DNA of 30,355 bases from contig DALYJJ010000076.1 of NCBI GenBank assembly GCA_031969915.1, positions 1 through 30,355 on the forward strand. The letters are read 5' to 3'. Shown here piece after piece: positions 6,914 to 15,270 of the stretch (its first letter is position 1; each line of letters opens with the position of its first letter). Source of the stretch: DALYJJ01 sp031969915 (lineage in GTDB: Bacteria; Acidobacteriota; Terriglobia; Bryobacterales; Bryobacteraceae). Under the pieces are notes generated by a model. That model was not told the origin of the DNA. It worked only from the letters and a program-made list of their open reading frames with translations, and did not search any database. A program made the position numbers and the translations under genes.

Positions 6914-8236
6914 GTGATGCGCCCCTCCCTCGCCTTACGGGCTGAGCGGTACTTCGAATTCGAGCGGCTCCAGACGAACTGGCGGACCGAGATCCTGGCC
7001 GGTTTCACGACCTTCGTGACCATGGCCTACATTGTCTTCGTCAACCCCTCGATTCTGGCGGAGACGGGGATGCCCTACGCCGCGGTGGCGGCCGCCACCT
7101 GCTTCTCGGCGGCCCTGGGCAGCGTACTGATGGGTGCGTTTGCGCGCTATCCGATTGCGCTCGCCCCGGGCATGGGCCTGAACGCGTACTTCGCCTACAC
7201 GGTGGTCAAGACGATGGGCGTGCCCTGGGAGACGGCCCTCGGGGCGGTGTTCCTGTCCGGGGTCGCGTTTCTCGTCCTGACTGCCGCGGGAGTGCGGCAG
7301 TTGATCCTGGAGGCCATTCCTTCCGAGTTATATGCTTCCGTGGCCGTGGGCATCGGTCTATTCATCGCGCTCATCGGATTTCGAAACTCAGGGCTGGTGG
7401 CGGCGTCACCGGCGACGCTGGTCACGCTGGGCAGCTTGAAGAACCCGCAGACGGTGCTGGCGCTGTGCGGTCTGCTGCTGATGGCCTCCCTGATGACCTG
7501 GGGCGTGTGCGGCGCGATGCTGATCGGCGTGCTGGCGACTACGGCGGCCGGCGCTGCGTTCGGGCTCGTGCCGTGGGAGCCCAGGGCGTTCTCGCTTGGG
7601 GACATCGCCGGCACGGCGTTCCGGCTCGACATACCGGGCGCGCTCAAGCTGGGACTGGTCGAGATCGTCTTCGTTTTTCTTTTCGTCGACCTGTTCGACA
7701 ACATCGGCACGCTGGCCGGCGTGGGCAAGAAGGCCGGCCTTTTCGACAGCGCCTCGCGCATCCCGCGCGTGAATCGCATTCTCTTCGCCGACGCGACGGC
7801 GACGGTGGCCGGTTCGCTCGCGGGCACCTCGACGGTGGTCAGCTACATCGAAAGCGCGGCGGGTGTGGCGGCCGGGGGCCGGAGCGGGGTCACGGCCATC
7901 GTGGCCGGACTGCTGTTTCTGGTCTCGCTCTTCCTCGCCCCGCTGGTGGGGGCGATCCCCGCGGCCGCCACCGCCCCGGCGCTTATCCTGGTTGGCGCGC
8001 TGATGATCTCGCACGCCGCCGAGATCCACTGGCAGGATCCGATGATGGCCATTCCCGCCTTCCTGATCATCACCACGATTCCGCTCACCTTCTCGATCGC
8101 CAACGGCCTGGCGTTCGGCTTCACGGCGTACACCTTGCTGCGCCTGGCGCGCGGGCAGTTCCGGGCGATCAACTGGCTGGTGTATCTGCTCACGGCGCTG
8201 TTCCTGGCCCGGTTCGTGTATCTGGGGGTGGGCTGA
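6914..8236 (+). CDS. Adenine/guanine/hypoxanthine permease, AzgA-type NCS2 family
   Basis: A 440-residue inner-membrane transporter that imports purine bases with protons. The N-terminal ILAGFTTFVTMAYIVFVNP, the APGMGLNAYFAYTVV motif near residue 80 and the FLFVDLFDNIGTLAGVG motif near residue 258 are the defining AzgA signatures. GTSTVVSYIESAAGVAAGGRSG near residue 306 is the second conserved substrate-site region. About a dozen hydrophobic segments fit the 14-helix fold. The start is GTG 6914 or, perhaps better, ATG 6917. The stop overlaps the start of the nucleosidase gene by one base (TGATG), indicating an operon. Substrate choice among adenine, guanine and hypoxanthine cannot be read from the sequence. 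Confidence 0.93.
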   Translation: MMRPSLALRAERYFEFERLQTNWRTEILAGFTTFVTMAYIVFVNPSILAETGMPYAAVAAATCFSAALGSVLMGAFARYPIALAPGMGLNAYFAYTVVKTMGVPWETALGAVFLSGVAFLVLTAAGVRQLILEAIPSELYASVAVGIGLFIALIGFRNSGLVAASPATLVTLGSLKNPQTVLALCGLLLMASLMTWGVCGAMLIGVLATTAAGAAFGLVPWEPRAFSLGDIAGTAFRLDIPGALKLGLVEIVFVFLFVDLFDNIGTLAGVGKKAGLFDSASRIPRVNRILFADATATVAGSLAGTSTVVSYIESAAGVAAGGRSGVTAIVAGLLFLVSLFLAPLVGAIPAAATAPALILVGALMISHAAEIHWQDPMMAIPAFLIITTIPLTFSIANGLAFGFTAYTLLRLARGQFRAINWLVYLLTALFLARFVYLGVG

Positions 8237-9066
8237 TGCGCCGCCTTGCGGTCCTTGCCTGGTGCTTGTGGGCAGGGCCCGCTCCGGCCCGCGACGTGGG
8301 TCACGATGTTCTGGTCCAGGGCGCGCTCGACATCGAACTTGGAGCCCTCCTCGAGGCGCTTGAGGGCAAGCGCGAACACCAGATCCACGCCTGGACGTTC
8401 TGGACGGGGCGCATCGCCGGGCGCCGCATCGCGGTGTCACGCACGGAAGTAGGCCCATACAACGCGGCCGCCGCCACGGCGCTCGGCATCGAGCGATTCC
8501 GGCCGCGCGTGGTCGTCAACCAGGGCACCGCCGGGGGCCACAACCGGAAGCTCAAGCTGTGGGACATCGTGATCGGCGCGAAGACGATCGACTACAGCGC
8601 CCATCGCGCGGAGCCGGCGGGAGAAGGGGCGGGCCAGCGTCCCGAGCGATGGAGCCCGGCGCCGTACAAACTCCGCCTGGACGGCAAGACGCCCACGGAG
8701 TTCACGGCGTTTCCCGGGCACCCGGAGCTGGTGGCGAGCTTTCTCCGGGTCCCGTATGCGCGCGGCACGCTTTACGCGGGCGCCATCGGGACCGCGTTCC
8801 AATTCAACAAGGAACTGGACCGCATCGCCTGGCTTCACCGAACCTACGGGACCGACAGCGAGGACATGGAGAGCGCCGCCTCAGCCGCCGTGGCCCTGGG
8901 CATGGGCGTACCGTTCGTCGCGGTGCGCATCATCTCGAACACGGAATGGGAGCACCCTACGTTCGAGCGGATCGCGGGCCGGTACGGCGCGGAGTTTGTC
9001 CTGGAGTGGTTGCGTCGAGCAGTCCCCTTGCCCGCTCGAACACGGCGCGGAACATCGCTTCGGTGA
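8236..9066 (+). CDS. Exported purine nucleosidase of the MTA/SAH nucleosidase family
   Basis: A 276-residue protein that probably cleaves purine nucleosides to base and sugar. The fold is that of the PNP/UDP family: GALDIELGALL (Glu34 at the catalytic Glu12 position of E. coli MTAN), NQGTAGG (94-101) and EDMESAASA (Glu212, ribose binding). The sequence then reads FVAVRIISNTEWE, with Asn235 where E. coli MTAN has the catalytic Asp197. The N-terminus (residues 1-18) reads as a signal peptide ending APA, unlike cytoplasmic MTAN, so the enzyme is probably periplasmic. Coupling to the permease gene (TGATG overlap) suggests release of bases outside the inner membrane followed by import. The 3' end overlaps the convergent UDG gene by 110 bases. 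Confidence 0.85.
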   Translation: MRRLAVLAWCLWAGPAPARDVGHDVLVQGALDIELGALLEALEGKREHQIHAWTFWTGRIAGRRIAVSRTEVGPYNAAAATALGIERFRPRVVVNQGTAGGHNRKLKLWDIVIGAKTIDYSAHRAEPAGEGAGQRPERWSPAPYKLRLDGKTPTEFTAFPGHPELVASFLRVPYARGTLYAGAIGTAFQFNKELDRIAWLHRTYGTDSEDMESAASAAVALGMGVPFVAVRIISNTEWEHPTFERIAGRYGAEFVLEWLRRAVPLPARTRRGTSLR

Positions 9067-9697
9067 GCTTACCGGTATTGGTGTTCTGCTGGCTCGGGTG
9101 ATACGAGGAGAGCAACACGGGCAAGCCCGGCGCGGTGATGTGCTGGGCGTTGTGCGCGAAGCGAAACGCCGACAGGCGCTGGATCGAGCCGCGGTCGCGC
9201 AGGATGGACAGGTAGATGTCGAAGGCATGCTTGCCGAGGGCCACCACCACCCGCACGTCTTTCAGCAGGTCCAGTTCCCGCTCCAGGTAACCCCGGCAGT
9301 TGCGAAACTCCTGGGGCGTGGGCTTGTTACCGGGCGGCGCGCAGTGCGCCGCGGCGGTGATGTAGGAGCCGTGCAGGCGCTGGCCGTCGGTGCGGGAAAC
9401 GCTGTGCGGCTGGGAGGCGAATCCGGTGGCATGCAGCACCTGGTAGAGGAAGTTCCCGGAGGAGTCGCCGGTGAACACGCGCCCGGTCCGGTTCGCGCCG
9501 TGCGCGGCGGGAGCGAGCCCGATGATGAGTATCTGCGCGCGAGGGTCGCCGAAGGACGGAACCGGCCGGCCCCAATACTCCCAGTCCCGGTAGGCGCGTT
9601 TCCTGACGCGTGCGATGTTCTGGCAATGCTCGATGAGCCGGGGGCACCGCCGGCACGCGACGATCTCGTCCTGCAGAACCTGGAGCTTACTCGGCAA
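8957..9697 (-). CDS. Family 5 uracil-DNA glycosylase (UDGb type)
   Basis: A 246-residue DNA repair enzyme that removes uracil and related deaminated bases. Motif 1, GLAPAAHGANRTGRVFTGD (residues 60-78), carries the family-5 pattern with Ala in place of the usual water-activating polar residue. Motif 3 is SSYHPSQQNTNTG (198-209). Cys15 and Cys18 (CRRCP) with Cys119 and Cys134 are the four expected [4Fe-4S] ligands. The start is TTG 9697, which overlaps the end of the preceding lipoprotein gene by 11 bases; no ATG or GTG precedes the cysteine motif. The last ~17 residues look unconserved and basic, and the overlap with the nucleosidase gene largely covers this tail and the final helix. Confidence 0.9.
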   Translation of the reverse strand: MPSKLQVLQDEIVACRRCPRLIEHCQNIARVRKRAYRDWEYWGRPVPSFGDPRAQILIIGLAPAAHGANRTGRVFTGDSSGNFLYQVLHATGFASQPHSVSRTDGQRLHGSYITAAAHCAPPGNKPTPQEFRNCRGYLERELDLLKDVRVVVALGKHAFDIYLSILRDRGSIQRLSAFRFAHNAQHITAPGLPVLLSSYHPSQQNTNTGKLTEAMFRAVFERARGLLDATTPGQTPRRTGPRSART

Positions 9698-10385
9698 TCA
9701 GGTTAATCTGCCCCACGCCGCCCTTGACGTCGACGGTAATCGTCACTTTCGAATTACCCAGCGCTTCGTTGCGATACTCGTCGCCTTCCTTCCGCATGCC
9801 CCGGACGCTGATCCCGCCGATGCCGCCTTTGGCCCGCGCAATCACCGCCACGTCCTTCGGGAAACGAATGGTGGCTTCTCCGACACCGCCGCGCACGTTC
9901 AAATCGAAGCTCTTCCTGGGCGTTTCGCTGAAGCGGACATCCACCTTACCCGCGCCGATGCTGACCTCGGCGCTGCGCAGCGTGAGGGGCCCGAGGTCGA
10001 GGTCGGCCTCTCCGGCGCCGATATTGGCGTCGAGGTCGAGCGGCACGTCCTTGGAGAACTTCAGTTCCCAGTTGTTCTCGGCGTTTCCGCCGGTGGAGCC
10101 CACCTTCGGCTGCTCCACGGTAAGGCGGCCGCGAAAGCCGTTCTTCTCATAGCGGACTTCCGGCTTCCAGGCGTCGACGTTGTACCGGAAATTCGCCTCC
10201 ATCAGCTTGGTAGCGCCGCCGCCCACGCGCAGTTCCCCGGCCCCCAGTTTGATCTCGGCGCGGACCATCTCCGCGTCGTCCTTTTCGACGGACTTGGTTT
10301 CGGTGCGCACTTCGCCGACGGGCACGTGATGAAATCCGCAGCCCGCCAGGGCAGCAAGCACCGGTACCGCGAGTAATCGTTTCAT
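9687..10385 (-). CDS. Toast-rack-like lipoprotein
   Basis: A 232-residue putative lipoprotein with a basic N-terminus and lipobox LAALAGC (Cys16). The mature part is a repetitive beta-rich domain: EIKLGAGELRVGGGA, then LDANIGAGEADLDLG, VSIGAGKVDVRF and VRGGVGEATIRFP. These alternating strands with Gly turns are typical of the toast-rack/LiaF-like (DUF2154-related) beta-helix fold found in cell-envelope stress proteins. The C-terminal VKGGVGQINLIAE repeats the motif. No enzymatic residues are expected. It lies between the UDG gene (11-base overlap) and the fucosidase on the same strand, so co-transcription is possible although the functions do not obviously connect. Confidence 0.8.
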   Translation of the reverse strand: MKRLLAVPVLAALAGCGFHHVPVGEVRTETKSVEKDDAEMVRAEIKLGAGELRVGGGATKLMEANFRYNVDAWKPEVRYEKNGFRGRLTVEQPKVGSTGGNAENNWELKFSKDVPLDLDANIGAGEADLDLGPLTLRSAEVSIGAGKVDVRFSETPRKSFDLNVRGGVGEATIRFPKDVAVIARAKGGIGGISVRGMRKEGDEYRNEALGNSKVTITVDVKGGVGQINLIAE

Positions 10386-10431
10386 GGCCGACTCCGTTCC
10401 TGGTGACAGACGATGTGCCGTTACAGTTTGT

Positions 10432-12159
10432 TCAGTTTATCGGAGTGAGGACCACGCGTTCGAGGTTCATGGCCGGGGTTCCGCCCTGGACGGAGGCCCT
10501 TACCTGGATGGCGTGACGGCCCGCGGGCAGGTCCACGTCGCCCACGGCGAAGGTACGGAAGACCAGGGCGTTTCCGGTGCTCTCGACCTTGGCGGAGGCC
10601 TTCGCCGGGCCGGCCTCCACGGTGAACTCCGTGCCGGCGCTGCCGCGGGCCGCGCCGTAAGCGATCTCCACGCGGTACCGGCCGGCCTTGGGGACCTCCA
10701 CCTGCCAGGTGGGAACGTCATCGGACCGGGTCCAACGGGTGACGAACACGTGTCCGAGGAAGTTTTCCTTTTTCGCGCGCTGCTCGAACCTGGTAGCGAT
10801 CTCGGCGGAGGCGGCCTCGAGGCTCAGCCGGCCGCCCGAGCCGGCCCGCTCGAAGTAGGGGACGGTGACGGGCGGGCCGTCCAGCAGGAGTTCGACGACG
10901 GCGGCCACCTCATCGGGCGGCGTTGCGGGCAGCGCGACGATCACGTCGTCGCCCTCCCGCGAAACGGACAGCTTCTTTGAGCGATCGGCGACGAGGGTGG
11001 CGCCGCTCACCAGGTTCTTCAACCCCGGCACGCGCAAGGTTCCACCGGAAGGCCATTCGAAGACGTGCAGGAAGAGGCGATTGCCCTTGACGGTGGCGCG
11101 GCCGAAGAAAGGCAGCCGCGTGAAGGGGCTGGCGGTGGTGGCGTAAATCGCATCGCCGTTCACGTTCAGCCACTGCCCCATGGCCTTGAGGCGCGTCACG
11201 AACTCATCCTGGATGCGCCCATCGGGTGTGGGTCCGACGTTCAGCAGCAGGTTCCCGCCCTTGCTCACCACCTCGATCAACATGCGGATCAGATCGCGCG
11301 TGGTTTTGAATTCCGTTTCGTACTTGTTGTAACCCCAACTGTCCTGGTTGATGGTGACGCAGGACTCCCAGAGGATCGGCTTGCCCGAGGGGTCGGTCAT
11401 TCCGGTGGCGGGGACGAACTGCTCGGGCGTACCGAAGTCGGCTTTGTTGCCGGGCTTGCGCTCGTAGATGCGGTCATTGATCAGCGCGGCGGGCTGGATG
11501 GAACGGATGTAGTTGAAGATCTCGTCCGCGGTCCCGGTCTCTTCGAGGGTATGTTCCCACTCGCCGTCGAACCAGATCATGGCTACCGGCCCGTAGCCGG
11601 TGAGCAGCTCGCGCAACTGCTCGCGCATATATTCGACGTAGCGGCGGTTGTTGCCGCCCTCTTTGTAGTTGTTCGGGAACTCCCAGGCGCGCCGGGGCCG
11701 GTAATCGGGATGATGCCAGTCCATGATGGAGTGGTAGAAGCCGAGGCGCAGTCCCTGGCGCTGGCAGGCTTCGGAGAGCTGCTTGAGGGGGTCGCCCGGA
11801 TAGGGAGTGATCTCCATGTCGTAATTGCTCACGCGGCTGCGGTAGATGCTGAAGCCGTCGTGGTGTTTGGAGGTAATGACGACATACTTCATGCCCGCCT
11901 CGCGGGCGAGGGAGGCCCAGGCGCCGGCGTCGAAGTTGACGGGGTTGAAGGCGCGCGCGTATTGGTCGTACTGCTCCTGCGGGATTTGAAACTGATGCCG
12001 CGCCCACTCATGCCGGCCCAGCACGGAGTAGGGGCCCCAGTGGATGAAGAGGCCGAACTTGGCTTCGCGGAACCAGAGGGTTCGCTGATCCGAGGAGGCG
12101 GACTGCGGCAGCGCCGAAGCGGCGGCGAGGAAGAAGAGGGCGAAACGCATGGTCTGCAT
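10432..12159 (-). CDS. Alpha-L-fucosidase, GH29 family, exported
   Basis: A 575-residue secreted glycoside hydrolase that removes terminal alpha-L-fucose from glycans. After a signal peptide (residues 1-23), the GH29 core shows AKFGLFIHWGPYSV (33-46), YVVITSKHHDGFSIY (92-106) and AMIWFDGEWEH (193-203), with Asp198 as the expected nucleophile. The C-terminal ~200 residues contain a beta-sandwich region (WQVEVPKAGRYRVEIAYG and the final VRASVQGGTPAMNLERV) resembling a carbohydrate-binding accessory domain. The start is ATG 12159 or ATG 12150; an extended upstream frame has no signal peptide and is rejected. A -10-like TAGAAT lies at 12173-12178 on the minus strand. Confidence 0.93.
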   Translation of the reverse strand: MQTMRFALFFLAAASALPQSASSDQRTLWFREAKFGLFIHWGPYSVLGRHEWARHQFQIPQEQYDQYARAFNPVNFDAGAWASLAREAGMKYVVITSKHHDGFSIYRSRVSNYDMEITPYPGDPLKQLSEACQRQGLRLGFYHSIMDWHHPDYRPRRAWEFPNNYKEGGNNRRYVEYMREQLRELLTGYGPVAMIWFDGEWEHTLEETGTADEIFNYIRSIQPAALINDRIYERKPGNKADFGTPEQFVPATGMTDPSGKPILWESCVTINQDSWGYNKYETEFKTTRDLIRMLIEVVSKGGNLLLNVGPTPDGRIQDEFVTRLKAMGQWLNVNGDAIYATTASPFTRLPFFGRATVKGNRLFLHVFEWPSGGTLRVPGLKNLVSGATLVADRSKKLSVSREGDDVIVALPATPPDEVAAVVELLLDGPPVTVPYFERAGSGGRLSLEAASAEIATRFEQRAKKENFLGHVFVTRWTRSDDVPTWQVEVPKAGRYRVEIAYGAARGSAGTEFTVEAGPAKASAKVESTGNALVFRTFAVGDVDLPAGRHAIQVRASVQGGTPAMNLERVVLTPIN

Positions 12160-12275
12160 GGCGGTTCGCCCTATTCTACGTTGCGCGGGCGGCCGGCATT
12201 CCGTGCGGCGCCGGGCGAGGCGGATAGAAAAGAACCACCGTCCGGGCCCCGGGCGGCATCCCGAGATTTGGATGG

Positions 12276-12281
12276 GATACT
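12276..12281 (+). promoter_or_regulatory. -10 element of hemH
   Basis: GATACT lies 5 bases before the GTG start of hemH, and there is no ribosome site in between, which is consistent with a leaderless transcript. No convincing -35 box is seen. Confidence 0.4.
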
Positions 12282-12286
12282 GATCC

Positions 12287-13345
12287 GTGGTGCACCCCTT
12301 GCCATACGACGCCCTGCTGGTGCTCTCCTTCGGAGGGCCTGAGAAGACCGAAGACGTGATGCCGTTCCTGGAGAATGTGCTGCGCGGACGCAACGTGCCG
12401 CGCGAGCGGATGCTCGAGGTGGCGGAGAATTACTTCCACTTCGGCGGGAAGAGTCCGCTGAACGATCAGAACCGCGCGCTCATCGCGGCGTTGCAGGCCG
12501 AATTCGCGGCCCACGGGCCGAGCCTGCCCATCTATTGGGGCAATCGCAACTGGCATCCGATGCTGGCCGACACGCTGGGCAGGATGAAGGCGGAGGGTGT
12601 ACGGCGGGCGCTGGCGTTCGTCACCTCCGCCTACAGCTCCTACTCCGGGTGCCGGCAGTATCGGGAGGACATCGTGAAGGCGCGCGAAGAGGTGGGGGAG
12701 GGCGCGCCGGAGATCGACAAGATCCGGGTGTTTTACAACCATCCGGGCTTCGTCGGGCCGATGATTGAGCGGGTGAGCGCGGCCCTGGCGGAGTTTCCCG
12801 AGGAGCGGCGCGCCTCCGCGCACATCCTCTACACCGCGCACAGCATTCCGATCGGCATGTCCAACACCTCCCGCTACCTGGAGCAATTGCAGGAGACCTG
12901 CCGGCTGGTATCGGAGGGGATTGGGCGCGAGGGGTTCCGGCTGGTGTTCCAAAGCCGGAGCGGCCCGCCCGAACAGCCGTGGCTGGAGCCCGACGTCCGC
13001 GACGCGCTGCGCGGGATGGCCGCGGGGGGCGGCAGCCGCGACGTCGTGCTGGTCCCGATCGGCTTCATCTCCTGCCACATGGAAGTGCTCTTCGACCTGG
13101 ACACGCAGGCGCGCGCGCTGGCGGAAGAACTGGGCCTCCGCATGGTGCGGGCGCACACGGTCGGCGTGCATCCCAGGTTCGTCTCGATGATTCGCGAGCT
13201 GGTGCTGGAACGTCTTACGGACGCGCCGGAGCGGCGCGCGCTGGGGCTCTACGGCCCGAGTCACGACGTTTGTCCGGTGGATTGTTGTCCGGCGCCGGTG
13301 CACGGCGCGCGCCGCCCCGCGGCTACTGTCCCAGCGCGTCCTTGA
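12287..13345 (+). CDS. hemH: Ferrochelatase
   Basis: A 352-residue enzyme of heme biosynthesis that inserts ferrous iron into a porphyrin in the cytoplasm. Motifs: LLVLSFGGPEKTEDVMPFL (10-28), YWGNRNWHP (83-91), LYTAHSIPIGM with catalytic His185, and SCHMEVLFDLD with Glu266. The GTG start fits the motif positions. Cys122 (YSGCRQYRED) and a C-terminal Cys329/Cys333/Cys334 cluster (DVCPVDCCPAP) resemble the four [2Fe-2S] ligands known in Mycobacterium ferrochelatase (one internal and three C-terminal), though the C-terminal spacing is shorter. Whether it uses protoporphyrin IX or coproporphyrin III cannot be decided here. The last 23 bases overlap the convergent kinase gene. Confidence 0.93.
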   Translation: MVHPLPYDALLVLSFGGPEKTEDVMPFLENVLRGRNVPRERMLEVAENYFHFGGKSPLNDQNRALIAALQAEFAAHGPSLPIYWGNRNWHPMLADTLGRMKAEGVRRALAFVTSAYSSYSGCRQYREDIVKAREEVGEGAPEIDKIRVFYNHPGFVGPMIERVSAALAEFPEERRASAHILYTAHSIPIGMSNTSRYLEQLQETCRLVSEGIGREGFRLVFQSRSGPPEQPWLEPDVRDALRGMAAGGGSRDVVLVPIGFISCHMEVLFDLDTQARALAEELGLRMVRAHTVGVHPRFVSMIRELVLERLTDAPERRALGLYGPSHDVCPVDCCPAPVHGARRPAATVPARP

Positions 13346-14981
13346 CGGCCTTCGAGAGGGCCACGAGCGAGAAGGGCTTTTGCAGGAATCCGCCGCTGCC
13401 CTCGGCCAGCTTGTGGACGGCGGGGTCGTCGGCGTAACCGGAGATGAAGATCGCTTTCAGTTCCGGACGCTGCGCGCGCAGGCGCCGCAGCAGATCCGGC
13501 CCGGTGATCTTGGGCATGACGACGTCGGTGATGAGCAGTTCGAGCGGCTGGCGGTGCGCGGCGCTCACCTGGAGCGCTTCCTCACCGGAAGCGGCGTCGA
13601 GGACGGTGTAGCCTTGGCGCTCCAGGTGTTTCCGCACCAGAGACCGAATGCCCGGCTCGTCCTCCACCACGAGGACCGTGACGGCGGGCCGCGGAGGACG
13701 CTCCTGCGCGATGCCCTCGTCGGCGCGGGGAAGCTCGATCTGAAAGACCGCTCCGCGGCGCTCGCCGGGGTGCGCGGTGATTTCGCCGCCGGCCAGACGG
13801 ACGAGGGTGTGCAGCGCGGCGAGGCCGAGGCCCGACCCGCGGAGCGATCCCACGAAGGGTTCGAAGGACTGCCGCAAGTCCGCCTCGCTCGGGCGAGGGC
13901 CGTCGTCGGCAAACTCGATCCGCACGCGATGGCCGTCGATCAAGCGCGTGGAGATGGTGTAGGCGGCTTGCAGTGCGTTCGCGCGTTCCACGAGGGCCGA
14001 GAGGCCATGATCGAACTCCGCGGCATCGATGGCCACCATGGCGCCGGGTGCGCCGGGCCGGAACGTTTGCGCTCCCGCGCGCTCGCCGAGGTAGCGGTCC
14101 AGATCGAGCAGGGCGGGCCGCACGACACGCCGGTCAGTGAGCAGCACCAGTTGGTTCATGAGCGCGGAGATCCGTCCCGCGGCTTCGAGCATGGCCTGCA
14201 GGTCCTGGCGCGATTCGGCGGGCAGGGCGGCGGCGATTTCCTCGCCGTATCCGCTGATGACCATCAGGGCGTTGTTGCAATCGTGAGCGACCCGGCTGGC
14301 CAGGCGCCCGAGAGCGGTCATCTTCTCAGAGAGCCGCTCGCGCTCCTGCTCCTGGTGCCGTTCCGTGACGTCGAGTTCGAGCATCTTCGCGCGCCGCCCG
14401 TCGGATTCGGCCAGGCAGAGCAACGTGCGTCCATCGGCCGAGCGGTACTGCAGCCAGTGCCGTCCGACCGAACCGCTGGCTTGCTCGACGAACGCCCGAT
14501 ACTTCGGACGATCTCCGGCGTCGACTCGCTCCAGGCGCGCATCGAGGGCCGTGGCTCCGAGCATCGCGGCCTCGACTTCCCAGGATTGCGCCGCGGGACC
14601 GGCCGACCCGCCCTCATCGGAAGATTCGAGCACGAGCAGGAACTCTTCGGTGTCCGGATCTTCCCAACTCCGCGTGAGGCGGACGGCGACCGAGAGGGGA
14701 ATTCCGTTCACGGTCATGGCGAGCACGCACGCACGGCGCTTGTCCAACGCCTCGGCCAGTTCCGGCGATGGCAACAGCGAATCGACGCGCATGCGCCCGA
14801 TGTCCTCATAGCGGAGGCCGAGCAACTCCCGGCAGGCGCGATTCGCGTAGACGAGATGCTTGTCGATCGACAGCACCATGAGGGGCGTCGGCAAATTGGC
14901 GATGAGGTCTTGGTAGTAGCGGCGCTCCGCCTCCACCAATGCCAGGAGGCGAGCCACCTCCTTGGACCTCCACTGCTCCAT
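13323..14981 (-). CDS. Hybrid PAS / histidine kinase / receiver protein
   Basis: A 552-residue cytoplasmic signalling protein with no membrane segments. In order: an N-terminal coiled helix, a PAS domain (~25-120, LPTPLMVLSIDKHLVYANRA), a divergent PAS-like segment (~130-205), a dimerisation box LASRVAHDCNNALMVISGYG with His233, an ATP-binding domain (~285-420) and a receiver (435-550). The receiver has VLVVEDEPG, phospho-acceptor Asp486 (LLITDVVMP) and Lys535 (LQKPF). The G-boxes ADDGPRP and RGSGLGLAAL are present, but the N-box reads LSALVERANAL where most kinases have an NA pair, so kinase activity may be altered. The start ATG 14981 is preferred; GTG at position -4 is possible. No partner regulator lies beside it. 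Confidence 0.9.
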   Translation of the reverse strand: MEQWRSKEVARLLALVEAERRYYQDLIANLPTPLMVLSIDKHLVYANRACRELLGLRYEDIGRMRVDSLLPSPELAEALDKRRACVLAMTVNGIPLSVAVRLTRSWEDPDTEEFLLVLESSDEGGSAGPAAQSWEVEAAMLGATALDARLERVDAGDRPKYRAFVEQASGSVGRHWLQYRSADGRTLLCLAESDGRRAKMLELDVTERHQEQERERLSEKMTALGRLASRVAHDCNNALMVISGYGEEIAAALPAESRQDLQAMLEAAGRISALMNQLVLLTDRRVVRPALLDLDRYLGERAGAQTFRPGAPGAMVAIDAAEFDHGLSALVERANALQAAYTISTRLIDGHRVRIEFADDGPRPSEADLRQSFEPFVGSLRGSGLGLAALHTLVRLAGGEITAHPGERRGAVFQIELPRADEGIAQERPPRPAVTVLVVEDEPGIRSLVRKHLERQGYTVLDAASGEEALQVSAAHRQPLELLITDVVMPKITGPDLLRRLRAQRPELKAIFISGYADDPAVHKLAEGSGGFLQKPFSLVALSKAVKDALGQ

Positions 14982-15270
14982 TGGTTCGTTCACTCCATCT
15001 GCGCCGGCGGCGCGGCAGGTTCGCGGCCCTGAGAATCCGCACCCTGCTCTCGTCAATGCCCTATTGAAGTCAGTGTCGAGGGATTTCGCGATGTTAGCAA
15101 GACCTCTTTGCGGTACTGGCAGAGTAGCTGGTCCTGGTACCGGGGGATGAGGGGGTACCGGGCTAAGGCTTTTGTGTTTGAAAGCGATTTGAAGCCGTTC
15201 CGCGGGCGCGGGCGGCGTGTTGTCCGGCTCCGCCGCGCTGATATACGATGGCTGTTCGATTGGAGTATCG

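Noticed and set aside
11065..12342. A 425-codon plus-strand open frame opposite the fucosidase
   Set aside because: No family features; the GH29 gene on the other strand carries intact catalytic motifs.
13380..15032. A 550-codon plus-strand open frame opposite the hybrid kinase
   Set aside because: It mirrors the kinase gene codon for codon and shows no motif; the minus-strand product has complete domains.
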